A stretch of 54,997 nt of DNA from Stenotrophomonas sp. YIM B06876 (GCF_030711595.1 NZ_JAUJUJ010000020.1:1-54997), one strand, 5' to 3'. Shown: positions 21,690 through 31,772, counted from the stretch's first letter. Notes: generated from the sequence alone by a model not told the origin. Program-made: numbers and translations.

Positions 21690-21715
21690 ACAAGGGCGCC
21701 CTGCGGCGCCCTTGT
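21690..21715. terminator. Bidirectional hairpin terminator between convergent genes
   Basis: A perfect 11-bp stem (ACAAGGGCGCC / GGCGCCCTTGT) with a CTGC loop sits between the DUF3011 gene (ends 21662) and the convergent lipoprotein gene (ends 21737). T runs are weak on both sides. Confidence 0.65.
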
Positions 21716-21736
21716 GCTGCATACCCCTGATTGCGA

Positions 21737-22378
21737 TCAGGATTCACCGCCCCACGGGGCCGGCGGCAACGCCACCGGCCGGGTCAGATCGAACTCCACC
21801 TGGAACAGGCGCCCATCCGGGCGCGACAGCTCATAGACGAAGCGCTGCCCGGGCTCCACTTCCATCGCCCAGGTGTTGCGCACCGAACCGGCCAGACCTT
21901 CGCGTTCGAACATCGCCACCGACTCGGCATCCACCGGGAATTGCTGGCGCTGCGCGCTGCCGGCCGCCACGGTGTCGCCGCCATACAGCGTGGTTGCATC
22001 CGGCGAGCCGTTCGCGTGGCGATGGTCGTGCTTGAGCCGCACTCCGGCAGCGGTACGGGTCAGCACCCAGGTCCGCGAATGGTCGTCACCGACGTGGAAG
22101 GGAATGCGCAGCTCCTGCTCCGGCGCATCGCAGCCGCGCACATGCATGACCAGCGGCTGGCCTTCAAACGCGTCGGGCGTGCCGGTTTCGGGCAGGTTGG
22201 CGGCGATGCGGCCGGCGAACGCCTGCCCGCAATGACGGGCGAGCGCTGCCATGAACTGGTCGGGCGCGGCCTTTTCCGGCGCCGCGGAAGCGACCGGCGC
22301 CGCAGCCGGCGCACTGCTCCCTTGGCAACCGGCAAGCACGATGGCGAATACACAGACAACGGGGATTTTGATTTTCAT
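21737..22378 (-). CDS. Hypothetical lipoprotein
   Basis: 213 aa. A short signal with lipobox LAGC places the lipidated cysteine at residue 18. An Ala/Pro/Ser-rich linker follows, then a beta-rich domain. Two cysteines (RHCGQAF and VRGCDAP) could pair in the periplasm. Phrases such as FEGQPLVMHVRGC and GVRLKHDHRHANGSPD look like a conserved secreted protein of Xanthomonadaceae, but I do not recognise a named family. It is transcribed alone. Confidence 0.75.
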   Translation of the reverse strand: MKIKIPVVCVFAIVLAGCQGSSAPAAAPVASAAPEKAAPDQFMAALARHCGQAFAGRIAANLPETGTPDAFEGQPLVMHVRGCDAPEQELRIPFHVGDDHSRTWVLTRTAAGVRLKHDHRHANGSPDATTLYGGDTVAAGSAQRQQFPVDAESVAMFEREGLAGSVRNTWAMEVEPGQRFVYELSRPDGRLFQVEFDLTRPVALPPAPWGGES

Positions 22379-22694
22379 CCGGACACCGTAGCCGCCGATG
22401 CGGCGCTATCGCAACCGGCGGACACTTCAGCGCCACGCCCGCAGCGGATCGGACCCGGCCAGCCATGCAGGCTTGTGGTCCTGCCGTAACTTGATCGCCA
22501 CACCCTGGACAGGCCATCAGCGCGTGCCACGGAAGACGATGCCCATGCCGCCGTCGGGGCAGCACGCGCGATCGCCATGACGATCGCCCCGGGCCGCTAC
22601 CGGCTGGCCCGGTTGCGCTGGCGCCCCGAGCGCGAACCTGTGCACCGCTTCCATCCATGGCTGCAGGCGCAGGACGCGCTGGACGCGGCCCGGC
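22379..22694. other. 316-bp gap between lipoprotein and abc-f genes, no supported gene
   Basis: Both flanking genes are on the minus strand. A plus-strand reading from a GTG/ATG region near 22577 gives about 45 arginine-rich codons before running into the antisense of the ABC-F gene. It has no ribosome site and no recognisable family, so I do not call it. The stretch presumably holds the promoter of the lipoprotein gene. Confidence 0.35.
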
Positions 22695-24551
22695 TCAGCC
22701 TTCCATCAACACCAGCCACGCCGCTTCGGCCTCGCCCAGCTGCTGCGCGGCCACCTCACGCTCGCGGCCGAACACGGCCATCTTTTCGACATCGGCATAG
22801 TTCTTCGGATCGGCCAGCGCCTGGTCCAGTTCGGCCAGGGTGGTTTCCAGCTCCGCCACGCGCTTTTCGGCGGCGGCCAGCTTGTGCGGATTGACCGGTT
22901 TGCGCGCCGGCATCGGCTTGACCGGTTCCGGCGGCGTCGGCGCGGCAGCCGCCATCTTCTGCTTGGTGCCCTGCGCGGCCGGGCGCGTGCGCAGCCACAC
23001 CGCGTAGTCGTCCAGATCGCCGGCGAACGGCTCCACCACGCCATCGGCCACCCGCCAGAACGTGTCGCAGACCAGGCCGATCAGGTGGCGGTCGTGGCTG
23101 ACCATGACGATCGCGCCTTCAAAAACGCTCAAGGCCTCGGCCAGCGCCTCGCGCATTTCCAGGTCAAGGTGATTGGTGGGTTCGTCCAGCAACAGCACGT
23201 TGGGCTGCTGCCAGGCGATCAGCGCCAGCGCCAGGCGCGCGCGTTCGCCGCCGGAGAACGCATCCACCGACTCGAACGCACGGTCGCCGGCAAAATTCCA
23301 CTTGCCCAGGAAATCACGGAATGCCTGGTTGCTGCCGTCCGGTGAAATCTCGCGGAAGTGCTCCATCGGCGACTGGCCCTCGTGCAGCGACTCCACCGTG
23401 TGCTGGGCGAAGTAGCCGATCTTCAGGTCCGGATGGGCCATGCGCTCGCCACTGATCGGGGCCAGATCGCCCACCAGGGTTTTCACCAGGGTGGTCTTGC
23501 CCGCGCCGTTGGGCCCGAGCAGGCCGATGCGCTGGCCGGCCTCCAGGCCGAAGCCGACATTGTCCAGAATCACCGCGTCCGGGCCGTAACCGGCCTGGAC
23601 ATGGTTGAGGCGGATCAGCGAGAACGGCAGCTTCGCCGGCGGGGCGAATTCGATGCGGAATTCGCGCTCGGCGCGCACCGCTTCGGTACCGGCCATCTTG
23701 GCCAGCCGCTTCATCCGGCTCTGCGCCTGGGTCGCCTTGCTGGCCTGGGCCTTGAAGCGGTCGATGAAGCTTTGCAGGTGGGCGCGCTCGGCCTGTTCCT
23801 TCTCGTGCGTGATCTGCTGCTGGCGCAGGTGCTCGGTGCGCTGGCGTTCGAAATCGGTATAGCCGCCGACGTACAGCTTGGCCCCGCCACCGTGCAGATG
23901 CAGGGTATGGGTGGCGACGTTGTCGAGGAATTCGCGGTCATGCGAAATCAGCAGCAAGGTGCCCGGGTACTTCAGCAGCCACTGTTCCAGCCACAGCACC
24001 GCGTCCATGTCGAGGTGGTTGGTCGGTTCGTCGAGCAGCAGCAGGTCCGACGGCATCATCAGCGCGCGCGCCAGATTCAAGCGCACGCGCCAGCCGCCGG
24101 AGAACGAGGACACCGCGCGGTGATGGGTATCGGCCGGGAAGCCCAGCCCGTGCAGCAGCTTGCCGGCGCGCGCCTCGGCGTCATAGGCGCCGACTTCGGC
24201 CATCTTCTGGTGGGCGTTGGCCACCGCCTCCCAGTCCTCGCGCGCGGCCGCGTCGGCTTCTTCTTTCAGTACCGCCGCCACCGCCGTGTCGCCTTCGAGC
24301 ACGAACGACAGCGCCGGGTCCGGCAGCGACGGGGTTTCCTGGGCGACGCTGGCGATGCGTACCTTGCCGGGCAGATCGACATCGCCCTTGTCCGCTTCGA
24401 GTTCGCCCTTGACGGCGGCGAACAGACTGGACTTGCCGGCCCCGTTGCGGCCCACCACGCCGACGCGGTAGCCGGCATGCATGGTCAGGTCGACGTTGGA
24501 CAACAGCAGCCGTTCGCCACGGCGCAGGGCGAAATTACGAAGGGAAATCAT
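22695..24551 (-). CDS. yheS: ABC-F family ATPase, YheS-like
   Basis: 618 aa from the ATG at 24551; the 15-codon upstream extension is not conserved. Two ABC domains are present, with Walker A GRNGAGKSS and GPNGAGKTT, signatures FSGGWRVRLNLARAL and FSGGERARLALALI, and DEPTNHLD in both. They are joined by the charged linker typical of ABC-F proteins. A C-terminal coiled-coil (about 535-610, rich in Lys/Ala/Glu) follows. There are no membrane helices. ABC-F proteins act on the ribosome E site. Opening residues MISLRNFALRRGERLLL and the PSLPDPAL region resemble E. coli YheS most. The exact substrate state is unknown. Confidence 0.92.
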   Translation of the reverse strand: MISLRNFALRRGERLLLSNVDLTMHAGYRVGVVGRNGAGKSSLFAAVKGELEADKGDVDLPGKVRIASVAQETPSLPDPALSFVLEGDTAVAAVLKEEADAAAREDWEAVANAHQKMAEVGAYDAEARAGKLLHGLGFPADTHHRAVSSFSGGWRVRLNLARALMMPSDLLLLDEPTNHLDMDAVLWLEQWLLKYPGTLLLISHDREFLDNVATHTLHLHGGGAKLYVGGYTDFERQRTEHLRQQQITHEKEQAERAHLQSFIDRFKAQASKATQAQSRMKRLAKMAGTEAVRAEREFRIEFAPPAKLPFSLIRLNHVQAGYGPDAVILDNVGFGLEAGQRIGLLGPNGAGKTTLVKTLVGDLAPISGERMAHPDLKIGYFAQHTVESLHEGQSPMEHFREISPDGSNQAFRDFLGKWNFAGDRAFESVDAFSGGERARLALALIAWQQPNVLLLDEPTNHLDLEMREALAEALSVFEGAIVMVSHDRHLIGLVCDTFWRVADGVVEPFAGDLDDYAVWLRTRPAAQGTKQKMAAAAPTPPEPVKPMPARKPVNPHKLAAAEKRVAELETTLAELDQALADPKNYADVEKMAVFGREREVAAQQLGEAEAAWLVLMEG

Positions 24552-24747
24552 CTGGGGGTCCGTTAGAACGAAAAGGAATGAGCATGTGAGCGTCATTCCT
24601 GCGACGTAATTCTAGCGTTAACGAATACTTGACGGCGTTTACGCGCACCCGAGCCATCGCCCACCTCGCGGCGCTGCGCGGGTGCCAAGGCGCTGCAAAA
24701 TCGCGTAAATGCTTTCAAAAGCAACAATTCATGCGGCTGCAGCACAT

Positions 24748-24776
24748 TTGACACAAGGTAAAAATTCCATTAATCC
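24748..24776 (+). promoter_or_regulatory. Candidate promoter of the TonB-dependent receptor
   Basis: In the AT-richer part of the 318-bp divergent gap (24552-24869) a perfect -35 TTGACA (24748-24753) is followed after 17 bases by TAATCC (24771-24776), a weak -10. The whole gap otherwise holds no gene. No clear Fur box is seen. Confidence 0.35.
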
Positions 24777-24869
24777 GTTGATGGCGCATCGCAACAACCC
24801 TCGTCCACGGATCCGCCGCGGACCCCGATCGCCGCGACGCCACACTGTCCTTACCGGAGCTGACTCCTG

Positions 24870-27272
24870 ATGAATCGCACGTCCAGCACGCTCGCCACCG
24901 CCATCGCCCTTGCGCTCGGTCTCCCGCTTTCGCCGGCCTTAGCCCAGTCCAGCGGCACGGCGCAGACGCTGGATACGGTGATCGTCACCGGCACCCGGGT
25001 CGCGGACCGCACCGTGGCCGAGTCGCAATCGCCGATCGACATCATCACCCCCGAGGCGCTGACCGCCACCGGTACCACCGAGCTGGCCACCGCGCTTGCA
25101 CGGGCGCTGCCTTCGTTGAACTTCCCGCGCCCGGCGGTGACCGATGGCACCAGCGCGATCCGCCCGGCACAGCTGCGCGGGCTGTCTCCGGACCAGGTGC
25201 TGATCCTGGTCAACGGCAAGCGCCGGCACACCTCGGCGCTGCTGAACGTCAACGGCAGCATCGGCCGCGGCTCCTCGGCCGCCGACCTGAACACCATTCC
25301 GGTGGCCGCCATCGCCCGCGTCGAAGTGCTGCGCGATGGGGCCTCGGCGCAATACGGCTCCGATGCGATTGCCGGGGTGGTCAACCTGGTCCTCAAGGGC
25401 GCCGAGAAGGGCGGCAGCCTGGCGCTGGACCTGGGCCAGTATTCGGCCGGTGACGGCAGGCAGTACCAGCTTTCCGGCGATGCCGGCGTGGGCTTTGCCG
25501 ATGACCGCGGCTTCGTGCACGTGGCCGGCCAGCTCACCCACCAGGACAACACCAACCGCGCCGGCCCGTTCCAGCCGTACACCCCGGCCACGCTGCCCAA
25601 CCAGGGCAACAATCCGGGGCTGGGCGAGGTGGCCTACATCTACGGCGACCCGGTGGTCGATGCACAGGCGGTTTCGGCCAACGCCGGGTTCGCCTTCAGC
25701 GACAACCTCAACGCCTACGCCACCGCCATCGCCAGCAACCGCGACATCGTCTCCTACGCGTTCAACCGCTCGCGCAACCACAACCCGCTGACCGCGCAGT
25801 TCTATCCGGACGGATTCGTGCCGGAAATCGCCATGCTGTCGCAGGACCGCTCGCTGGTGGCCGGGCTGAAGGGCAGCAACGAGGCCGGCTGGACGTGGGA
25901 TGTCAGCTACAACTACGGCTACAACCACATCGATTTCCAGACCCAGAACAGCGTCAACTACAGCCTGGGCGCCACCAGCCCGCGCCGCTTCCGCGACGGT
26001 GCGCTGGAGTACACCCAGAACATCGGCAATGCCGACGTCACCAAGACCGTGGATTTCGGCCTGGCCTACCCGGCCACGCTTTCCTTCGGTGCCGAATACC
26101 GCCGCGAGAAGTGGAACCAGTCGCCGGGTGAGGCCAACTCCTACACCGGGTCCGGGGCGCAGGGCTTTGGCGGGTTCACCCCGCAGAACTCCGGTTATTT
26201 CGACCGCCACAGCTACGCCGCCTATGCCGGCCTGGAAGCCGACCTCAGCGACAAATTTTCCGCGGGCCTCACCGGGCGTTATGAGGACTACAGCGATTTC
26301 GGCAGTGAAACCTCGGGCAAGCTGTCCGCGCGCTATGCCTTCACCGAGCGCGTGGCGCTGCGCGGCACCGTGTCCAGCGGCTTCCGCGCACCGTCGCTGG
26401 CGCAGCAGCACTACCAGGTGGTGACCTCGCAGTACAACGGCTCGCTCGACCGCTTCTTCGATTCGGGCACCTTCCCGGCCACCAGCCCGGCCGCACGCGC
26501 GCTCGGCGCCGAACCGCTGAAGGCCGAGACCTCCCTGTCCTACAGCCTGGGACTGGTGCTGCAGCCCACCGACCGGCTGTACATCACCGTCGATGCCTAC
26601 CAGATCGATATCGACGACCGCATCGTGCTGTCCTCCAACCTGCCGCTGGGCACCAACGCCGCCGCGCAGGCGCTGCTGGCCGGCCTGGGCATCAACGGCG
26701 TCACCGCCGCGCGCTACTTCAACAACGCCATCGACACCCGCACCCGCGGCGTCGATGTGATCGGCAGCTATTCGATTCCGCTCACCCACGGTGCGTTCAA
26801 CCTGACTGCCGGCTACAACTACAACAAGACCGACATCACCCGCGTCGCCCCCAATCCAGCGCAGCTGGACGCACTGGGTGCCACGTTCTGGCGGGTCGGT
26901 CGCGATGAGCAGGGCCGCATCGAGGAAGGTTTCCCGCGTGACAAGACCACCCTGGGTGCGACCTGGAACCTGCAGCGCTGGGACTTCGTGCTCGGCGCCA
27001 CCCGCTACGGGGAGTTCACCACCCGCGTGGCCGAAACCGGCAATCCGGTGAACGACCAGACCTACGGCGCCAAGTGGATCGTGGATGCCTCGGCCAGCTT
27101 CAAGCCCAGTGCCAACTGGACCCTGACCCTGGGTGCGGACAACCTGCTCGACCAGTACCCGGACCGCACCATCGCGGTGAATGCCAACCACGGCCAGTTC
27201 CCGTACAGCAGCCAGTCGCCGTTCGGTTTCAACGGCGCCTATGCCTACGGCCGCATCCGCTACGCCTGGTAA
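24870..27272 (+). CDS. TonB-dependent outer-membrane receptor
   Basis: 800 aa. A signal peptide (1-25, ending ALAQ) is followed by a TonB-box-like segment (DTVIVTGTR). The plug domain (about 40-170) carries the motif VEVLRDGASAQYGSDAIAGVVNLVL. A 22-strand barrel fills the rest, ending in the terminal aromatic signature YAYGRIRYAW. It belongs to the iron-complex-type TonB receptor class, but the ligand is unknown. The ribosome site is weak. It is a stand-alone gene with its own terminator. A remnant of a related receptor lies at 35987-37069. Confidence 0.93.
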   Translation: MNRTSSTLATAIALALGLPLSPALAQSSGTAQTLDTVIVTGTRVADRTVAESQSPIDIITPEALTATGTTELATALARALPSLNFPRPAVTDGTSAIRPAQLRGLSPDQVLILVNGKRRHTSALLNVNGSIGRGSSAADLNTIPVAAIARVEVLRDGASAQYGSDAIAGVVNLVLKGAEKGGSLALDLGQYSAGDGRQYQLSGDAGVGFADDRGFVHVAGQLTHQDNTNRAGPFQPYTPATLPNQGNNPGLGEVAYIYGDPVVDAQAVSANAGFAFSDNLNAYATAIASNRDIVSYAFNRSRNHNPLTAQFYPDGFVPEIAMLSQDRSLVAGLKGSNEAGWTWDVSYNYGYNHIDFQTQNSVNYSLGATSPRRFRDGALEYTQNIGNADVTKTVDFGLAYPATLSFGAEYRREKWNQSPGEANSYTGSGAQGFGGFTPQNSGYFDRHSYAAYAGLEADLSDKFSAGLTGRYEDYSDFGSETSGKLSARYAFTERVALRGTVSSGFRAPSLAQQHYQVVTSQYNGSLDRFFDSGTFPATSPAARALGAEPLKAETSLSYSLGLVLQPTDRLYITVDAYQIDIDDRIVLSSNLPLGTNAAAQALLAGLGINGVTAARYFNNAIDTRTRGVDVIGSYSIPLTHGAFNLTAGYNYNKTDITRVAPNPAQLDALGATFWRVGRDEQGRIEEGFPRDKTTLGATWNLQRWDFVLGATRYGEFTTRVAETGNPVNDQTYGAKWIVDASASFKPSANWTLTLGADNLLDQYPDRTIAVNANHGQFPYSSQSPFGFNGAYAYGRIRYAW

Positions 27273-27299
27273 TCCGACCGCCCGTGCGTGGAACCCCGA

Positions 27300-27325
27300 A
27301 TGCCCCGGGAAACCGGGGCATTTTT
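27300..27325 (+). terminator. Rho-independent terminator after the TonB-dependent receptor
   Basis: A 9-bp perfect stem (ATGCCCCGG / CCGGGGCAT) with a GAAA tetraloop is followed by TTTTT. It lies 27 bases after the receptor stop. Confidence 0.92.
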
Positions 27326-27416
27326 ACGGGTATTCCGCCGGCTTTGAGCGAATTGTCCTTGGGCCACCAGCAGCGCGCCCGTAGAATTGCCGCACCCCCC
27401 ACACAATCGAGTCCTG

Positions 27417-29114
27417 ATGCAGCATGACACCGCCCTGATCAACATGATCGCCGTTGGTCTGGGCCTGGCGTTCGTGTTCGGCACCCTGGCCCACCGTCTG
27501 CGCCTGTCGCCGCTGGTGGGGTATCTGGTGGCCGGCATCGTCGTGGGCCCGTATACGCCGGGCTTCGTCGCCGACCAGGCGCTGGCCGACCAGTTGGCCG
27601 AAATCGGGGTGATGCTGCTGATGTTCGGCGTCGGCCTGCATTTTTCGATCAAGGACCTGATGGCGGTCAAGGCGATCGCCATTCCCGGCGCCATCGGCCA
27701 GATCACGGTGGCCACCCTGCTCGGCTGGGGCGTAGCCTCGATGATGGGCTGGTCGACCCTGCACGGGCTGATCTTCGGCTTCTCGCTGGCCACCGCCTCC
27801 ACCGTGGTGCTGCTGCGGGCGATGGAGGAGCGGCGCCTGCTCGAATCCACCCGCGGCAAGATCGCCGTGGGCTGGCTGATCGTCGAAGACCTGGCCTGTG
27901 TGCTGGCCCTGGTGATGATGCCGGTGATTGCCGGGGTGTTCGGCCCCGATGCCGCCGGGCAGAACCACACCACCGGCGGCGTGCTGGCCTCGATCGGCCT
28001 GACCTTCGTGCAGCTGGGCCTGTTCGTGGCGGTGATGCTGCTGGTCGGGCGCCGGGTGATCCCGTGGATCCTGGAAAAAACCGCGCGCACCGGTTCGCGC
28101 GAGTTGTTCACGCTGGCGGTGCTGGCCATCGCGCTGGGTGTGGCCTTCAGTTCGGCGCTGCTGTTCGGGGTGTCATTCGCGCTGGGCGCGTTCTTCGCCG
28201 GGATGATGCTCAACGAATCGGAACTCAGCCACAAGGCCGCCAACGATTCGCTGCCGCTGCGCGACGCGTTCGCGGTGCTGTTCTTCGTCTCGGTCGGGAT
28301 GCTGTTCAACCCCGCCATCGTGATCCAGCATCCGTGGCAGGTGCTGGCCACCGCGGCGATCATCATGTTCGGCAAATCGCTGGCCGCGTTCGTCATCGTG
28401 CGCGCCTTCGGCCACTCCAAGGACACCGCGTTGACCATTTCGGCCTCGCTGGCGCAGATCGGCGAGTTCGCCTTCATCATCGCCGGGCTGGGCGTGACCC
28501 TGAAGATCCTGCCGCCCGATGGCCTGGCGCTGGTGCTGGCCGGGGCGCTGATCTCGATCATGCTCAACCCGCTGGTGTTCGGCCTGCTCGACCGCTGGCA
28601 GGCGCGGGGCCGCCGGCAGATGGCGGCGGCGGTGGAAGTCGAGCTGCCGCCTGGACCGTCGCTGGACCTGCACCACCATGCCATCGTCATCGGTTACGGC
28701 CGCGTCGGCAAAAGCCTGGCGCAGGTGCTCAGCGAGCGCGGCGTACCGGTGCTGGTGATCGATGACAACCGCGACCATGTTGAAAGCGCGCACCGCGCCG
28801 GCATCGCCGCCATCCGTGGCAGCGCCGCCGCCGACGCGGTACTGGCCGAGGCGCATCCCGAGCGCGCCAGCATCGCCATCCTGGCCATCCCGCAACCCCT
28901 GGAAGCAGGCGAAGCTCTGGCCAAGCTGCGCGCGATCAATCCGGGCCTGACCCTGCTTGCCCGCGCGCACAGCGATGCCGAAGTGAAGCACCTGCTCGAC
29001 CATGGCGCCGACGGCACGGTGATGGCCGAGCGCGAGCTGGCCTATTCGCTGGCGGAAATGGTGATGGCCACCCCGCCCTACCGCAATCTGCGCCACAACA
29101 TCCCGGTGGTGTGA
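27417..29114 (+). CDS. ybaL: YbaL/Kef-type cation:proton antiporter with RCK domain
   Basis: 565 aa from the ATG at 27417. Twelve or so membrane helices (about residues 5-390) form a CPA2-type Na+/H+ exchanger domain, starting GLGLAFVFGTLAHRLRLSPLVGYLVAGIVVGP. A cytoplasmic RCK/TrkA-N domain (about 420-550) follows, with the Rossmann nucleotide motif GYGRVGKS and an acidic strand end VIDDNRD. Such proteins export K+ or other cations under control of nucleotide or metabolite binding. It is closest to E. coli YbaL by architecture; the transported ion is inferred. It converges on the AraC-type gene with an 18-bp gap. Confidence 0.92.
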   Translation: MQHDTALINMIAVGLGLAFVFGTLAHRLRLSPLVGYLVAGIVVGPYTPGFVADQALADQLAEIGVMLLMFGVGLHFSIKDLMAVKAIAIPGAIGQITVATLLGWGVASMMGWSTLHGLIFGFSLATASTVVLLRAMEERRLLESTRGKIAVGWLIVEDLACVLALVMMPVIAGVFGPDAAGQNHTTGGVLASIGLTFVQLGLFVAVMLLVGRRVIPWILEKTARTGSRELFTLAVLAIALGVAFSSALLFGVSFALGAFFAGMMLNESELSHKAANDSLPLRDAFAVLFFVSVGMLFNPAIVIQHPWQVLATAAIIMFGKSLAAFVIVRAFGHSKDTALTISASLAQIGEFAFIIAGLGVTLKILPPDGLALVLAGALISIMLNPLVFGLLDRWQARGRRQMAAAVEVELPPGPSLDLHHHAIVIGYGRVGKSLAQVLSERGVPVLVIDDNRDHVESAHRAGIAAIRGSAAADAVLAEAHPERASIAILAIPQPLEAGEALAKLRAINPGLTLLARAHSDAEVKHLLDHGADGTVMAERELAYSLAEMVMATPPYRNLRHNIPVV

Positions 29115-29132
29115 CGCTGCGCCTGTGAAGGC

Positions 29133-30020
29133 TCAACGCGGCTGCAGCGGCACGCAGATATCGGCGCGCAGGATCGCTTCGGGTACGTCTTCCGGGTCGT
29201 CCAGATAGTGGTAGTACAGCGGCGCGTCACGCAGCACGCGACCGCTGTCCGGCCACCACTGGCGCAGCAGCGCATTGGCGGCCGCTTCCAGCCCGGCGTA
29301 ACTGCCCACGTGGTGCAGCACCGCGTACTCGCCATCGCCCAGGGTCAGCTGGCGCAGCGGTGCCGGCAGCGAGGCCGGCACGTGGCCGAAGCCCATCCCG
29401 CAATCGAACTCGCACTCGCGTTTTGGCATGTCACGGTGGTCGGTATAGGCGATGCCGACCAACTGCTGGAGCTGCCCGGCCAGCCCCTGCTCGGCAGCCC
29501 ATGCATACACCTGGCCGAATGCCTGGTCGAGGTCGTCGAAGGCACCGCGCTGGCGCACCACCACCACGTCGAACGGCTCCAGCGTGGTCACCTTGACCTG
29601 CAGCGGGACCTCTTCGTTGGCATGATCGCCGGCCGGCAAGGCGAACTGCTGCTGCCAGTAGCTGCGCAATGCCGCATCCTCGCGCAGCGCGCTGGGGGTG
29701 GCATCGAATGCCTGCCGGCAGGCACGTGCCAACGCCTGCGGACTCTCATACCCCACCTTCAGGGCCACCTCGGTCACACGGCTGTCGGCCTGGGCCAACA
29801 ACTGCAACGCATGCAGCAGACGCAGTCGGGCCACCGTGCGACCGGGAGTCTCGCCGGTCAACGCGCGGTACAGACGGTGGAAGTGGAACGGCGACTGGTG
29901 GGCAATCGCTGCAAGCACCTCAAGATCCGGCAATGGATGCCCTTGGCGCAGGCAGTCCTGCAGGTGGGCGATGACGCGGTCGATGCCGTGACGCTGGCGG
30001 ATCTGTGCGATGCGGCTCAT
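29133..30020 (-). CDS. AraC family regulator with GyrI-like effector domain
   Basis: 295 aa from the ATG at 30020, which has GGAG six bases upstream; longer in-frame starts exist at 30032 and 30050. Two AraC helix-turn-helix motifs fill about residues 1-105 (LEVLAAIAHQSPFHFHRLYRALTGETP and VTEVALKVGYESPQALARACRQAF). A GyrI-like/SOUL small-molecule-binding domain (about 138-295) follows. This order matches the Rob/SoxS-like multidrug-responsive regulators and the YtfH/DNA gyrase inhibitor type. The target genes are not evident nearby. Confidence 0.9.
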   Translation of the reverse strand: MSRIAQIRQRHGIDRVIAHLQDCLRQGHPLPDLEVLAAIAHQSPFHFHRLYRALTGETPGRTVARLRLLHALQLLAQADSRVTEVALKVGYESPQALARACRQAFDATPSALREDAALRSYWQQQFALPAGDHANEEVPLQVKVTTLEPFDVVVVRQRGAFDDLDQAFGQVYAWAAEQGLAGQLQQLVGIAYTDHRDMPKRECEFDCGMGFGHVPASLPAPLRQLTLGDGEYAVLHHVGSYAGLEAAANALLRQWWPDSGRVLRDAPLYYHYLDDPEDVPEAILRADICVPLQPR

Positions 30021-30257
30021 GACCTTCTCCATTTCGGGGTGGCTCAGCATGCGTGGATCCCCGGCCCGGCGCGTGGCCGATCTTGCGCAGTTGCGCCGCG
30101 ACCGGGGGATCGTAGTCCTCGACGCGCCCATCCGGTTGCGGTGCCACTGGAGCCGATTGTCGGCCGGCTGCGTTCCTGCTGCCCAGTGGACAGCCGAGAC
30201 AGCGTATGCCGCCTTACCGCTGGCACTGGCATTGCGGCAGCCGACCCATGCTCGGCC

Positions 30258-31544
30258 CTATGCGTTCTCCAGCGCCTGCTGCAGATCCGCCAGCAGGTCG
30301 TCGATGTGCTCGATGCCGATCGACAGCCGCACCGTATCCAGCGACACCCCGGCCTGCGCCAGCTCGGCCGGATCCAGCTGGCGATGGGTGGTCGAAGCCG
30401 GATGCGTGGCCAGCGACTTGGCATCGCCCAGGTTCACCAGCCGGGTGAACAGCTGCAGCGCATCCAGGAAACGCGCGCCGGCTTCGCGGCCGCCGGGCAG
30501 GCCGAAGGTGAGCACGCCCGAGCCGTGCCCGCGCAGATACTTCTGCACCAGCGCATGCTCCGGATGGTCCGGCAGCGCGGCGTAGTTCACCCATGCCACC
30601 TTGGCATGCTTCTGCAGGTAGTGGGCCACGGCCAGCGTATTGCTGTTGATCCGGTCCATGCGCAACGCCAGCGTTTCGATGCCCTGCAGGATCAGGAACG
30701 CGTTGAACGGCGAGATCGCCGCGCCGGTATTGCGCAGCGGCACCACGCGGGCGCGGCCGATATAGGCAGCCGCGCCCAGCGCTTCGGTATAGACCACGCC
30801 GTGGTAGCTGACGTCGGGGGTATTGAGCCGCGGGAAACGCGCCTTGTGTTCGGCCCACGGAAAGCGGCCGGAGTCGACGATCGCCCCACCCAGACTGGTG
30901 CCATGTCCGCCGAGGTATTTGGTCAACGAATGCACCACGATGTCGGCGCCGAAATCGAACGGCCGCAGCAGGTACGGGGTGGCCACGGTGTTGTCGACGA
31001 TCACCGGCACACCGTGGGCATGGGCGACCTTCGCGATCGCTTCGATGTCGGTGATGTTGCCGCGCGGGTTGCCGATGGATTCGATGAAGACCGCCTTGGT
31101 ACGCGCGTCGATCAGCGCCGCGAATGCCTGCGGGTCGGCGGGGTCGGCAAAGCGGGTGTGGATGCCGAATTGCGGCAGCGTGTGCGCGAACAGGTTGTAG
31201 GTGCCGCCGTACAGTGCACTGGAGGAAACGATGTTGTCGCCGGCCTCGGCGAGCGTCTGGATCGCATAGGTCACCGCCGCCTGCCCCGAGGCCAGTGCCA
31301 ATGCACCGATGCCGCCTTCCAGCGCGGCGATGCGCTTTTCCAGCACGTCGGTGGTGGGGTTCATGATGCGGGTGTAGATATTGCCCGGCACCTTCAGATC
31401 GAACAGGTCGGCGCCGTGCTGGGTGTCGTCGAACGCATAGGCCACCGTCTGGTAGATCGGCACCGCCACCGCGCGCGTGGTCGGGTCGGGCGAATACCCG
31501 CCGTGGACAGCGATGGTTTCTGGTTTCCACTGCGGGTTGCTCAT
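30258..31544 (-). CDS. metY: O-acetylhomoserine sulfhydrylase (PLP-dependent)
   Basis: 428 aa from the ATG at 31544; a GTG four codons upstream is possible. Cys/Met metabolism PLP enzyme. The PLP-binding lysine K209 lies in HSLTKYLGGHG, and the substrate-side motif YTRIMNPTTDVLE is near 57-69. It makes homocysteine from O-acetylhomoserine and sulfide, so it supplies methionine by direct sulfhydrylation. The length of about 430 aa fits MetY rather than the shorter cystathionine gamma-synthases. It stands alone: 237 bp separate it from the AraC-type gene. Confidence 0.92.
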   Translation of the reverse strand: MSNPQWKPETIAVHGGYSPDPTTRAVAVPIYQTVAYAFDDTQHGADLFDLKVPGNIYTRIMNPTTDVLEKRIAALEGGIGALALASGQAAVTYAIQTLAEAGDNIVSSSALYGGTYNLFAHTLPQFGIHTRFADPADPQAFAALIDARTKAVFIESIGNPRGNITDIEAIAKVAHAHGVPVIVDNTVATPYLLRPFDFGADIVVHSLTKYLGGHGTSLGGAIVDSGRFPWAEHKARFPRLNTPDVSYHGVVYTEALGAAAYIGRARVVPLRNTGAAISPFNAFLILQGIETLALRMDRINSNTLAVAHYLQKHAKVAWVNYAALPDHPEHALVQKYLRGHGSGVLTFGLPGGREAGARFLDALQLFTRLVNLGDAKSLATHPASTTHRQLDPAELAQAGVSLDTVRLSIGIEHIDDLLADLQQALENA

Positions 31545-31772
31545 CACCGGGCTCACGGAAAGGCGGAGCGTCGACGATAGCCCAACAGCTCCTCCTTGCC
31601 GGCGACCGTTGCAGCCGATACTTATGCCCGAAGTGGATCACGTCATGCCTGCACGACATCAACGCATACGCCCTTCTGCAGCAGCAATCCACGGCGCGGG
31701 CAACACACGTCCGCCCAAGCCGGTCGCCACGCCCTCGCTGCGGCACGCCTGCAAACCCGCAGCCCCTACCGC

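Noticed and set aside
22577..22894. Short plus-strand gene of 105 codons before the ABC-F gene
   Set aside because: More than half overlaps the ABC-F coding sequence in antisense; no ribosome site and no recognisable family.
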